Source: Thermohalobaculum xanthum
Lineage (GTDB): Bacteria; Pseudomonadota; Alphaproteobacteria; Rhodobacterales; Rhodobacteraceae
Length of the DNA: 64,000 nt
Assembly: GCF_016623495.1 (NCBI RefSeq)
Contig: NZ_JAEHHL010000007.1
Coordinates: 62,001 to 126,000 of the forward strand
Reading direction: 5' to 3'
Both the position numbers and the translations under genes were made by a program. The notes below the pieces were generated by a model. That model made no database searches. It was not told the origin of the DNA and saw nothing but the letters and a program-made list of their open reading frames with translations. This document shows positions 55,684 through 64,000 of this stretch, piece by piece (position 1 is the stretch's first letter; each line of letters opens with the position of its first letter).

Positions 55684-58600
55684 CCAGCTTCCGACTGAAC
55701 GCCGGGGGCGTCGTCGACCGCTCCCAGCCCCTGCGCTTCGACTGGGACGGCCTGACGATGTCCGGCCTGCAGGGCGACACGCTGGCCTCGGCCCTGCTCG
55801 CGAACGGCGTGCGCGTGGTTGGACGCAGCTTCAAGTATCACCGCCCGCGCGGGGTGATGACCGCGGGCCCCGAGGAAGGCGGCGCGCTGGTCACGACCGG
55901 GCGCGGCGCGCAGCGCGTGCCGAACGAGAAAGCGCCCATGGTCGAACTCTTCGACGGGCTGCAGGCCTCGGGCCAGAATGCCTGGCCCGGCGTCCGGTTC
56001 GACATCGGCGAGATCAACGACCTCTTCGGCCGGTTCTTCACCGCGGGCTTCTACTACAAGACCTTCATGGGCCCCGGCCGCGGCACCTGGGCATGGATGC
56101 AGTTCGAGAAGCTGATCCGCCGTGCCGCCGGGATGGGAACGGCCTCGCGCGAGCCCGATCCCGACCAGTACGACATCGTCCACGACTTCTGCGACCTGCT
56201 GGTGGTGGGCGCGGGTCCCGCGGGCCTCGCCGCCGCGCGCCAAGCGGCCGAGGACGGGCTCGACGTCATGCTGGTCGAGCAGGACTTCGCCCTTGGCGGG
56301 CGCCTGATCGGCTCGACCGAAACCGTCGAGGGACAGCCGGCGGACCAGTGGCTGGCATCGGCCCAGTCGGCCCTGGGGTCGGTGCGCGTGCTGACGCGGG
56401 CAACGGCTTTCGGCCTTTACGACGGGAGTATCGTCGGCATCTACGAACGCCTGACGGATCATCTCGCCTCGCCCGACCCCCAGATGCCGCGCGGCGCGAT
56501 CCGCATCGTGCGGCCGCGGCGCATCGTGCTGACGACGGGCGCGATCGAGCGGCCCGTCGCGTTCGGTGCCAACGACCGCCCGAGGGTCATGCTCGCCGGC
56601 GCGATGGAGACCTATGTGCGCCGCTTCGGCGTCGCGCCCGGCAGCCGGGCGGTGGTCGCCACCTGCCATGACGGCGCCTATTCATCGGCGATGGCGCTTG
56701 CCGCCGCCGGGATCTCGACCACGCTGCTCGACGCGCGGATGGCTCTGCCGCCGGCCCTTGCGGATGCCGCTAGGTCGGCAGGCATCGAGCTGATGCCGGG
56801 CTATGTCCCCGTCGAGGCGCGCGGCCACAAGGGCGTGCGCGGGCTCCAGGTCGGACGCCTTGTCGACGAGGGCAGCCTGGCGCGGTCCGAGCGCGAGATC
56901 GCGTGCGACTGCGTCGGAGTCTCCGGCGGCTGGTCGCCTGCCGTGCATCTGGTCAGCCATCGCGGCCACAAGCCGGTCTGGTCGCCCGAGCTTGCCTGTT
57001 TCCTGCCCGCCACGGCGCCCGAGGGCGTCGCGCTGGCGGGAGCGGCGCGCGGCGTCTGGGCGACCGATGCGGTTCTGGCCGATGCGCGCACGGCCGCGGC
57101 CGACGCCGTCGCCGGGCTCAGGGGCAAGCGCCGCCGCAAGGCCGCCGAGCGCCCCGAGCCGGGTGGATGGGAGACCCCGATCCAGCCGCTCTGGGAGGTC
57201 AGGGTCGACGGCGTGAAGCTCAAGAGCTTCGTCGATCCGCAGCACGACGTCACCACCGACGACGTGCGCCAGGCGGCCCGCGAGGGGTATGCCAGCGTCG
57301 AGCACATGAAGCGCTACACCACCCTTGGCATGGCGACCGACCAGGGCAAGCTGGGCAACGTCATCGGCCTTGCCCTGCTCGCGGACAGCCTGGGCCAGAG
57401 CGTGCCCGAGACCGGCATCACGACCTTCCGCCCGCCCTACACGCCGGTGCCGATCGGCGCCCTGGCGGGGCGTGCGCGCGGCACCCACTGGCAGCCCGAG
57501 CGCCGGACGGCGATGCATGACGCGCAGGCCGACGACGGCGCGGTCTTCACGGATGCCGGCCTGTGGAAGCGCGCCTGGTGGCATCCCGCCTTCCCGGGCG
57601 AGCCGCTCGAGAACGCCTATGTGCGCGAGGCCCGCGCCGTGCGCTCGACCTGCGGCATGGTGGACGTCTCGACGCTCGGCAAGATCGCGGTCCAGGGCCC
57701 CGACGCCGCGGAGTTCCTCGATCGCGTCTTCGTCAACGGTTTCGCCAAGCTGCCGGTGATGAAATGCCGCTACGGCGTCAACCTGCGCGACGACGGCATC
57801 GTGATGGACGACGGCGTGACCTGGCGGCTTGCCGAGGACGAGTTCCTGGTGACCTGCACCACTGCCAATGCCGCCAAGATGATGGCCTGGTTCGAGAACC
57901 TGCTCGCCTTCCGCTGGCCCGCGCTGCGGGTGCACGTCGCCTCGACCACGGACCAGTGGGCAGGCGTCGCCGTTGCGGGCCCGCGCGCCCGCGCAGCGCT
58001 CGAACGCGTCGTCGCCTCGGGCGACGTCTCGAAGGACGGGCTGCCGTTCATGGGCATCGTTCATGCGCGGGTTCGTGTCACCGATGGCGAGATCCCGGCG
58101 ATGATCGCCCGCATTAGCTTCTCGGGCGAGCTGGCCTTCGAGGTCTACACCCCGTCGGGCTACGGCCCCGCACTGTGGAAGGCGCTGGTCCCGAGCGTCA
58201 GGGCCGAGGATGGCTGCGCCTACGGCATGGAAGCGCTTGGCGCGCTCCGGATCGAGAAGGGCCATGTCACCGGCGCCGAACTCGACGGCAGGACCACGCT
58301 CGACGATTGCGGGCTGGGCCGCATGGCCTCGACCAAGAAGCCGTTCATCGGCAACGCCCTTCGCCACCGCCCGGAACTGAGCCGGACCGACCGGCCGCAG
58401 CTCGCGCATTTCCTCCCCGTGACCGAGGGCGAGAAGTTCTCGATCGGCGCGGTCGTCTGCCGCGAGGGCGAGGTCAAGGGCCACGGCATCGGCTGGATCA
58501 CCGGCGTGACCGTCGCCCCCGCCCTGGGTGACGGCTGGCTCGGCATCGGCTTCGTCACGGGCGGCCCGGCCGCCTGGGAGGGAAAGACGGTGGTGATTGC

Positions 58601-58685
58601 AGACCCGATCCGCGGCAGCGAGGTGCGCGCCCGCGTCGCCTCGCCGCATCAGTTCGACCCCAAGGGAGAGCGCATGCATGCCTGA
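55680..58685 (+). CDS. soxA: Sarcosine oxidase subunit alpha
   Basis: A 1001-residue SoxA. N-terminal 2Fe-2S-ferredoxin-like fold region (residues 1-100), NAD-binding domain with LLVVGAGPAGLAAARQA at about 173-189, then a C-terminal GcvT-type folate-binding domain beginning about residue 620 (AFPGEPLENAYVREARAVR). It channels the sarcosine methyl as methylene-THF. Largest subunit of TSOX; coupled on both sides. Confidence 0.95.
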   Translation: MTSFRLNAGGVVDRSQPLRFDWDGLTMSGLQGDTLASALLANGVRVVGRSFKYHRPRGVMTAGPEEGGALVTTGRGAQRVPNEKAPMVELFDGLQASGQNAWPGVRFDIGEINDLFGRFFTAGFYYKTFMGPGRGTWAWMQFEKLIRRAAGMGTASREPDPDQYDIVHDFCDLLVVGAGPAGLAAARQAAEDGLDVMLVEQDFALGGRLIGSTETVEGQPADQWLASAQSALGSVRVLTRATAFGLYDGSIVGIYERLTDHLASPDPQMPRGAIRIVRPRRIVLTTGAIERPVAFGANDRPRVMLAGAMETYVRRFGVAPGSRAVVATCHDGAYSSAMALAAAGISTTLLDARMALPPALADAARSAGIELMPGYVPVEARGHKGVRGLQVGRLVDEGSLARSEREIACDCVGVSGGWSPAVHLVSHRGHKPVWSPELACFLPATAPEGVALAGAARGVWATDAVLADARTAAADAVAGLRGKRRRKAAERPEPGGWETPIQPLWEVRVDGVKLKSFVDPQHDVTTDDVRQAAREGYASVEHMKRYTTLGMATDQGKLGNVIGLALLADSLGQSVPETGITTFRPPYTPVPIGALAGRARGTHWQPERRTAMHDAQADDGAVFTDAGLWKRAWWHPAFPGEPLENAYVREARAVRSTCGMVDVSTLGKIAVQGPDAAEFLDRVFVNGFAKLPVMKCRYGVNLRDDGIVMDDGVTWRLAEDEFLVTCTTANAAKMMAWFENLLAFRWPALRVHVASTTDQWAGVAVAGPRARAALERVVASGDVSKDGLPFMGIVHARVRVTDGEIPAMIARISFSGELAFEVYTPSGYGPALWKALVPSVRAEDGCAYGMEALGALRIEKGHVTGAELDGRTTLDDCGLGRMASTKKPFIGNALRHRPELSRTDRPQLAHFLPVTEGEKFSIGAVVCREGEVKGHGIGWITGVTVAPALGDGWLGIGFVTGGPAAWEGKTVVIADPIRGSEVRARVASPHQFDPKGERMHA

Positions 58686-59253
58686 GCGCATCTCGAGCCT
58701 CGCGCGCGCGCGCGCGCCCCGCGTCGTCGGCCCCGTGGGCAAGGACGGCCCCGGCATTCGCCTGAGCGAGCGCGCGGTGACGAGCCTGTGGCAGATCTCG
58801 GCCTGGCCCGACCGCCTCGCCGCCGCCGGTGCGGCGGCGGCCCGCGCGGCGGACTGCAAGTCGGCACCGGAACCGGGCCGGTCCTCGGCCGGCAAGGCCG
58901 CCACGCTGATGCGGGTCGAGCCGCTCAAGTGGTGGCTGGTCTCGGACCAGGAACTCGCGCGCCCCAACCTTGATCTGCAAGACGGCACGGTCCTTGACCT
59001 CTCGCACGCCCGGACACCGATCCGCATCGAGGGCCCCGCCGCCGTCGAGCTGATGGCACGCCTTCTGCCGCTGGATCTGCGCCCGGCCGTCTTCCCGCAG
59101 GGCGCGGTGGCTTCGAGCGGGCTGCACCATGTTGGCGTCACGGTCCTGGCGCGCGCGGAGGGTTTCGACCTCTTTGCGCCCCAGAGCTTCGCCCTCTCGC
59201 TGTTCGAGCATATCACGCACGTCGCGGCCCAGTTCGGCGTCGAGATCGACTGA
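58678..59253 (+). CDS. soxG: Sarcosine oxidase subunit gamma
   Basis: A 191-residue SoxG, the small GcvT-like subunit completing the heterotetramer. ISAWPDRLAAAGAAAAR and LHHVGVTVLARAEGFDLFAPQSFA are family blocks. It overlaps the end of soxA by 8 nt, so the start at 58678 (MPERISSLARARAP) is preferred to 58674. Confidence 0.9.
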   Translation: MPERISSLARARAPRVVGPVGKDGPGIRLSERAVTSLWQISAWPDRLAAAGAAAARAADCKSAPEPGRSSAGKAATLMRVEPLKWWLVSDQELARPNLDLQDGTVLDLSHARTPIRIEGPAAVELMARLLPLDLRPAVFPQGAVASSGLHHVGVTVLARAEGFDLFAPQSFALSLFEHITHVAAQFGVEID

Positions 59254-59378
59254 CGCGGGCCGCGGGCCCTGTCAGCCCTTCCCGGCGCAGCGCCCCGCGC
59301 CAGTCGTGCCGGGACCTGAGGCGGCGCCCACGGCGCCGTCGCAACATTCGGGCCTTTCCTCGCAGGCTCGCCGCCGCA

Positions 59379-61358
59379 TCACAACGGCGCACCCGCGACA
59401 AGCCGCGCCACGGCGGTCTCGACCTCGCAAGGCAAGCCTGCGACCGGATCGACATAGGACGGATAGGCGATCAGGGCCGCCCAGACGAGCGCGTCGAGCG
59501 AAGGCCGGGCGCACCGCCGCGACGGCGGCTCCCCGATATCCCGGGTGAGCCCCCAGCCCGCGTAGAAGGGCACGCCAAGGGTTGTCACCTCCTTGCCGCG
59601 AAGCAGCGCCTCGAAACCCATCAGGGACGTCATCGTCCAGATCTCGTCCGCAATCGCGATCAGCGCATCCGCCGACACGCCATGCGCGACGTGATCCGCG
59701 AGACGCAAGGCCTCGGCCTCGTCAACCCCGCCGAGCCGAAGTCCTGCCTCGACATCCGGATGCGGCTTGAAGACCAGGTAGGCATCGGGATTGGCGGCGC
59801 GCGCGCGCTCGAGCAGCGCGAGATTGGTTCGGACCTCGCCCGCGCCGCAACGGATCGAAGCGTCGTCCTCGACCTGCCCGGGCACGAGGAGGACCCGCCG
59901 CCCCGCGGGCGGCGTCGGAACATCGGCCGCGCCGACATTGTATTTCGTCACCCGCGCCGAGACGATCCGCTCGCGCAGCGCCGCCGCGCGGCGGAGGCGG
60001 ACATCATCGGCCGGGAACGCCGCAGCCTCGGCGATCAATTGCTCGAGCCGGCTCGGCCTCGCGGGGTCGAAGTAGATGCCCACCTCGTCGAAAACGAGGG
60101 AGCCGGCCTCAACCAGGGCCGCGCCCAGGCCGACCGAGCGCAGGAAACCGTCCTCGACGAGGCAGAGCGACGGACAGGCTTCGCGCGCGTGCGCGATCTC
60201 GCCGGGACCGAAGCGGCTCGCGGCCACGAGCAGGCGGCTTCCGGAATCGCGTGCCTGTGTTGCGGCCTGCGCGAGGTCGTCGAGGAAGCGCGGCGGCTCG
60301 CGGCGCGCCGGACCGTAGCGCAGAAGGTGCCGGCGCTTCCACCGGCTGAACCCGGCATACACCTCGCCGCGCCACTGCGGCTCGACCTGGCGCCAGCGTG
60401 CCTGCGCCGCGAGAAGATCGGCGGCACCCTCGAAATCGGTGAGCTGGTCGGCGAAGGGGTCGTAGTAGACCGGGAACAGCAGATGGCTCGCGGCAAAGAC
60501 CTCCTCGGCGCTGCGCCGCGCCGTCCGCCGCGGACATGACAACCGGTCGCGCGTAAAACCCCAGCCGGCATAGAACGGCAGCCCGAAGACATGGACCTCG
60601 CGCCCGGCGACAGCCGCCTCGAACCCCATCTGCGAGGTCACGGCATAGACGCGCTTTGCCCCGTCGATCAGGTCCCAGGGGTTCGCGGGCGCGCCGGAGA
60701 GGATTTCACCCGGCCGCAGGTCGGCGGCGTAGAAATGGCCCCGCCGGCGGCCCGCGAGGACTTCGGGATGGGTGCGGACGACGATCCGCTCGCCGGGGTT
60801 CTCCGCCCGCGCGGCATCGAGCATCGCGGCGAAGCTCGCACCCGAGGCAGCCCCACCCGATATCGAGGCGTCCCCTTCGGTCTGGTCGATGACGAGGATA
60901 TAGCCGGGCTCGGGCACCTCGCCCGCCCCGCGCGGCACCGGCGAATATTTCGAGAGGCCAAGACGCTGCAGCCGCTCGATCCCGGCCCGCGCACGCGCAA
61001 CGACTTCGGGCCCGAGGCCCTCGCCCGACTGGATGATCCGCTCGAGGCGCGACGGCGCCGAGGCGTCGAAATAGACGCCCTCCTCGTCCAGCGTGATCGA
61101 GAACGGCCGGTCGCCCATCCGCCCCGTATGGATCGAGCGCAGGAACCCGTCCTCGATGGTCAGCACGCCGGCTCCGGTCAGCCGGGACAGGAACCGCCCC
61201 GGGCGCGACCAGCGCTGCTGCCCCCAGACCCCGTTGATGGTCGAAGGCGTGAACGCGAGCCCGCGTCGCGGACGCCAGCCGCTGAGCTCGAGCATCCGAA
61301 GCACCCAGGGATCGTCGATGAACGCGATATGGGCCTCGCGCTCGGCCGGCGGTCTCAT
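59379..61358 (-). CDS. KpsC-like capsule polysaccharide Kdo transferase
   Basis: A 659-residue protein made of two related KpsC domains (about 1-330 and 340-659). Repeated features: DGFLRS at 70-75 and 403-408, a SKYSP / TKYNVG segment, QTEGDASI / QVEDDASI, and PFYAGWGFTRD / PFYAGWGLTRD. KpsC builds the Kdo linker that anchors group 2-type capsule on lyso-phosphatidylglycerol at the inner membrane. The start at 61358 overlaps the upstream glycosyltransferase stop in ATGA. Confidence 0.9.
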   Translation of the reverse strand: MRPPAEREAHIAFIDDPWVLRMLELSGWRPRRGLAFTPSTINGVWGQQRWSRPGRFLSRLTGAGVLTIEDGFLRSIHTGRMGDRPFSITLDEEGVYFDASAPSRLERIIQSGEGLGPEVVARARAGIERLQRLGLSKYSPVPRGAGEVPEPGYILVIDQTEGDASISGGAASGASFAAMLDAARAENPGERIVVRTHPEVLAGRRRGHFYAADLRPGEILSGAPANPWDLIDGAKRVYAVTSQMGFEAAVAGREVHVFGLPFYAGWGFTRDRLSCPRRTARRSAEEVFAASHLLFPVYYDPFADQLTDFEGAADLLAAQARWRQVEPQWRGEVYAGFSRWKRRHLLRYGPARREPPRFLDDLAQAATQARDSGSRLLVAASRFGPGEIAHAREACPSLCLVEDGFLRSVGLGAALVEAGSLVFDEVGIYFDPARPSRLEQLIAEAAAFPADDVRLRRAAALRERIVSARVTKYNVGAADVPTPPAGRRVLLVPGQVEDDASIRCGAGEVRTNLALLERARAANPDAYLVFKPHPDVEAGLRLGGVDEAEALRLADHVAHGVSADALIAIADEIWTMTSLMGFEALLRGKEVTTLGVPFYAGWGLTRDIGEPPSRRCARPSLDALVWAALIAYPSYVDPVAGLPCEVETAVARLVAGAPL

Positions 61359-63976
61359 TCGCGCCCCCGCTCGATCACACCCAAGGCGGTGAGGCGATCG
61401 AGGCAGCGCGCGGCATGGGCCGCCACCGAGTACTCGGTCTCGATCAACGCGCGCCCGGCGCGGGCGCGCCGTCCCGCCTCGCTGCGGTCCTGAAGCACGC
61501 GGCGCATGGTCTCGGCGAGCGCGATCTCGTCGACCGCGGCCCAGACGGCGCCTTCCATCGGGAACATGCTCTCGCCCGGGCGAACCGGGACGAGGTCGGC
61601 GCGGACCGGGAAACTCGTCTCGTCGGTGCAGAAGTCGCGCGTCCCCGAGTAGTCGGTCACGATGACGGGCCGTTCGAGCAGCATCGCCTGTGCCGGCCCG
61701 TAGCCAAAGCCCTCGGCCCGGTGCGGCGACACCAGGCAGTCGGTCGAGAAAATCAGCGCCAGATAGCGCTCGAGCGGCATCCGGCCGGTCAGCACGACGA
61801 TGCGCGCGTCGTGCCGTGCAAGATCGAGGATCGCCTTCCACTGCCCGCGCGGATCGCCCCAGTGGCCGCGCGCCACCTCGGTCGTCTTGATGACCAGAGC
61901 CACATCGCGCCGCGCCGGCGGAAAGGCGCGACGGAAGGCGCGCACGGCCGCAAGCGGATTCTTGCGCTCGACCGACGAGTGAAAGTCGAAGCTGACGAAA
62001 AAGAGAAACACGTCCTCGGGAATTCCGAGGCCGGCGCGCCCCACCTGCTCGACGGGGCCGAGCGTCACGGCCTTTCCGATCCGATGCACCGGAACGCGTC
62101 CCGCCGCGCAATAGGTATCGGCCACGAACGCCGTCGGGCACCAGACCTCGTCGAGCATATCGAGCGCCAGCCGATGCGCCTCCGGCAACACGCCGAACTC
62201 CCACAGAAGAAAGCCGATGTTGAGCGCCAAGCGATCGCATGCCATTGCCGGCTCCAGCAACACCTGCGGGACGAGATCGGCGTTGACATGGATGAGCCGC
62301 GCCGACCGACGCACCGCGGGGCCATCTGGCCTTGCGCGCGAGCCACCGCTGTCATCGACGCGCGCAAGCCCGGCATCGATGCTCCGGGTGACAGACTCGA
62401 TGCCGGCCGCCCGCAGGACCCGCCGGGTCATCCCGAGATTTTCCGCCAGACCCGATCCGCCGCTGGTCAACCCGATCAGCGTGAGTTCAGGCCGGTCCGT
62501 CGACGCCGGATCCGTGGCGAACCGCCCGAGCCCGTTCCGGGGCGAGGCAACCCGCCCGAGCAGGCGCCGGCCGATATCCGAGCGCCACCCGAAGCCGCTG
62601 GCGGCATCTGCATCGTGCCCGCCCGCCATCAGGGCAAGCGCGAGCTCCATGCCTGAAACCGCGCCCGCACCGTTTGCGACCGGGGCCGCGAGGATGGCCT
62701 CATCCTCTTGCGCAAGCCGCGGCATCGGGGCGCCCGCCGCCAGCGCGGCACCGATGCGCGACAGGGCATTCGCAAGGCGCTCGACCTCGCCCTGATCGGG
62801 ACTTCCGGCCGCGACCAGCGGCGACCCGAGGCCCCCGGTGAGCGACAGGTCGCGCCACCAGGCCTCGAGCCGCTGCGCGTGGACCGAAACCGCGCTGTCC
62901 GGCTCCGAGGCGGTGCCGAGAAAATGCGGCAACCCCCGCCCGGCGACGCGGCGCATCGCGCCCTCGTACCAGGCTGCCAGGCGCCGTGCCGCGCGCTGCG
63001 TGCCCGGCCGAAGTTTGGGCAAGGCTCTGAGCGACGCGCGCATGTGAACCATCAGCCGCGTAACAGTGACGCCATCGACCGTCCAGACAGGGTCGGGGGC
63101 CTCGCTGACCGCGATGGGATCGCGCGTGCCTTCCTGCATCGCCGGACAAGGGGGCATCGCCGGATCACCCGATCCCCCGCCCGCACCGGCCGTCTCACCA
63201 ACAAGATTGATCCCCCGCCGCCTCGCCACGGCCGCGGCGGCGGTCACGAGGCCAGCGATCTCTGGCGGCGAAGCCTCCGGACCGAGCTGCGCGAGCCGAA
63301 CGGGCACCGAGGCTGCGTGCCGAGCCGCGCCATCGGTCGGGTCGCCTCCCAGGGCGCGCGAAAGCGCGGCGTCGAGCGCATCGACCGACGCATCCGGTTC
63401 GAGCGCGACATCGCGCTGCAGTCTCAGGACAAGTCGTGCGAGCACGCGCGAGGGCCAGAAGCCGCGCGGCTCGCGACGCAGCACCACTGCGCGCCGTGCG
63501 CCCGCGAGCCGCCGCCACAGAACCCCAAGCTGGATCGCGGTGACGACGAGGTGAACGAACCGGCGAGTCTCGCGAAAGAACAGCACGGCGGGATCAAGGA
63601 ATACGACATCGAAGCCTTGGTCCGCGATCTCGCGCTCGAAGGCACGCAGCCCGGTCGCGGTCGAGAAATTGAGCCGCATATGCGCGTCTCCGCCCGTCCC
63701 GGCGACACTGACGCCATGAACGCGCCACCCCATCTCCGCGAGGCGCGCCGCGACGCAGGGCCCTATCGCGCCGGCGATCCCCGCGCCCGGCGGAAAGGCC
63801 GCGATCACGAGCGCGTCGCCAATCCTGCGCCGACCGGCGACCTGCTCGGGCTGATCTGCTGGCCCTCGGGCAGGCAGAGCCTCGCCCGAGGCGCATGGCA
63901 TCGCCTCTCGGAGGCCGGACGCGCATCGTGTGCCTTCGAGGGGAGAGACGCTCGAGCCCTGCGAACCGACGCTCAT
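61355..63976 (-). CDS. Large glycosyltransferase (GT4-like C-terminal domain)
   Basis: An 873-residue protein. Residues about 500-860 hold a GT4-type domain: FFVSFDFHSSVERKNPLAAVRAF, VVLTGRMPLERYLALIF, and SPHRAEGFGYGPAQAMLLERPVIVTDYSGT with the donor-binding EX7E region. Residues 50-240 show GT-B-like traits (LVIAAFPPGAGIAGAIGPCV) but no clear family. The start at 63976 is the first ATG after an in-frame stop at 63995. Coupled to the KpsC-like gene, so part of a capsule or surface-glycan locus that extends past the window. Confidence 0.85.
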   Translation of the reverse strand: MSVGSQGSSVSPLEGTRCASGLREAMPCASGEALPARGPADQPEQVAGRRRIGDALVIAAFPPGAGIAGAIGPCVAARLAEMGWRVHGVSVAGTGGDAHMRLNFSTATGLRAFEREIADQGFDVVFLDPAVLFFRETRRFVHLVVTAIQLGVLWRRLAGARRAVVLRREPRGFWPSRVLARLVLRLQRDVALEPDASVDALDAALSRALGGDPTDGAARHAASVPVRLAQLGPEASPPEIAGLVTAAAAVARRRGINLVGETAGAGGGSGDPAMPPCPAMQEGTRDPIAVSEAPDPVWTVDGVTVTRLMVHMRASLRALPKLRPGTQRAARRLAAWYEGAMRRVAGRGLPHFLGTASEPDSAVSVHAQRLEAWWRDLSLTGGLGSPLVAAGSPDQGEVERLANALSRIGAALAAGAPMPRLAQEDEAILAAPVANGAGAVSGMELALALMAGGHDADAASGFGWRSDIGRRLLGRVASPRNGLGRFATDPASTDRPELTLIGLTSGGSGLAENLGMTRRVLRAAGIESVTRSIDAGLARVDDSGGSRARPDGPAVRRSARLIHVNADLVPQVLLEPAMACDRLALNIGFLLWEFGVLPEAHRLALDMLDEVWCPTAFVADTYCAAGRVPVHRIGKAVTLGPVEQVGRAGLGIPEDVFLFFVSFDFHSSVERKNPLAAVRAFRRAFPPARRDVALVIKTTEVARGHWGDPRGQWKAILDLARHDARIVVLTGRMPLERYLALIFSTDCLVSPHRAEGFGYGPAQAMLLERPVIVTDYSGTRDFCTDETSFPVRADLVPVRPGESMFPMEGAVWAAVDEIALAETMRRVLQDRSEAGRRARAGRALIETEYSVAAHAARCLDRLTALGVIERGRE

Positions 63977-64000
63977 TGCAGGATCCGCCGCCGGTCATGC

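Noticed and set aside
56682..59216. 844-codon minus-strand frame
   Set aside because: Antisense to soxA and soxG; an effect of GC-rich third positions.

Overview
The window is a high-GC (roughly two-thirds G+C), gene-dense stretch of an alphaproteobacterial chromosome, most likely from the Rhodobacteraceae (Roseobacter/Paracoccaceae type). The gene content supports this: overlapping argD-argF with hslO nearby, a CIRCE-controlled groESL pair, a ribF-plsC pair, a DUF952-pyrD pair, a heterotetrameric sarcosine oxidase operon (soxBDAG) with an extra dimethylglycine/sarcosine dehydrogenase-like flavoprotein, a MerR-headed beta-oxidation cluster, and RTX/CARDB and KpsC-type surface genes. No rRNA, tRNA, CRISPR array, insertion sequence or phage gene was found.

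Layout. 1-7.4 kb: the 3' end of an AioA-type molybdopterin oxidoreductase, D-aminoacyl-tRNA deacylase (dtd), a small lipoprotein, a large RTX/CARDB protein probably exported by a type I system, about 650 nt without a gene, and a membrane-anchored hypothetical. 7.4-14.4 kb: a cupin, argD-argF, a His/Asp-rich repeat protein, a cold-shock protein, a Nudix hydrolase divergent from hslO (Hsp33), and an MFS permease. 14.4-18.1 kb (minus): an LplT-like MFS protein overlapping a YcgN-family protein, then threonine aldolase and an Asp/Glu-racemase-superfamily enzyme. 18.3-20.1 kb: an HxlR regulator divergent from GST, NTF2-like and tautomerase genes, with operator-like palindromes between. 20.1-24.5 kb (minus): plsC, ribF, a MaoC dehydratase, a HAD hydrolase and a TraB/GumN protein.

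24.6-26.8 kb: promoter, CIRCE, groES, groEL and a terminator. 26.9-35.8 kb: mixed single genes, including a Sulfotransfer_4 protein, an ABM monooxygenase, a secreted Ntn hydrolase, a TauD-type dioxygenase, a DUF2268 peptidase, a class III aminotransferase, an orphan solute-binding protein and an EamA permease. 35.8-38.8 kb: DUF952-pyrD, then two small isolated genes in a loosely packed stretch. 38.9-41.5 kb (minus): a MATE exporter and two overlapping hotdog thioesterases. 41.6-48.6 kb: MerR regulator, acyl-CoA dehydrogenase, GST, GFA protein, thiolase and FadB/J-type multifunctional protein, a complete beta-oxidation spiral under a LiuR-like regulator. 48.7-51.5 kb: a D-2-hydroxyacid dehydrogenase, a small periplasmic protein, a universal stress protein and a lipoprotein.

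51.7-59.3 kb: a five-gene, translationally coupled methylglycine-oxidation operon in which demethylation of dimethylglycine/sarcosine would feed methylene-tetrahydrofolate. 59.4-64 kb (minus): a KpsC-like capsule Kdo-transferase overlapped by a large glycosyltransferase, probably the edge of a capsule or surface polysaccharide locus that continues past the window end.

The least explained items are the AioA-like enzyme (arsenite oxidase or the related iodate-reductase clade), the HxlR-controlled detoxification-like operon with its palindromes, a tandem 11-bp repeat that forms a regular G-quadruplex motif, an isolated 14-bp palindrome upstream of the MATE gene, and the large N-terminal region of the last glycosyltransferase. 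No wholly new system can be demonstrated from the sequence alone.
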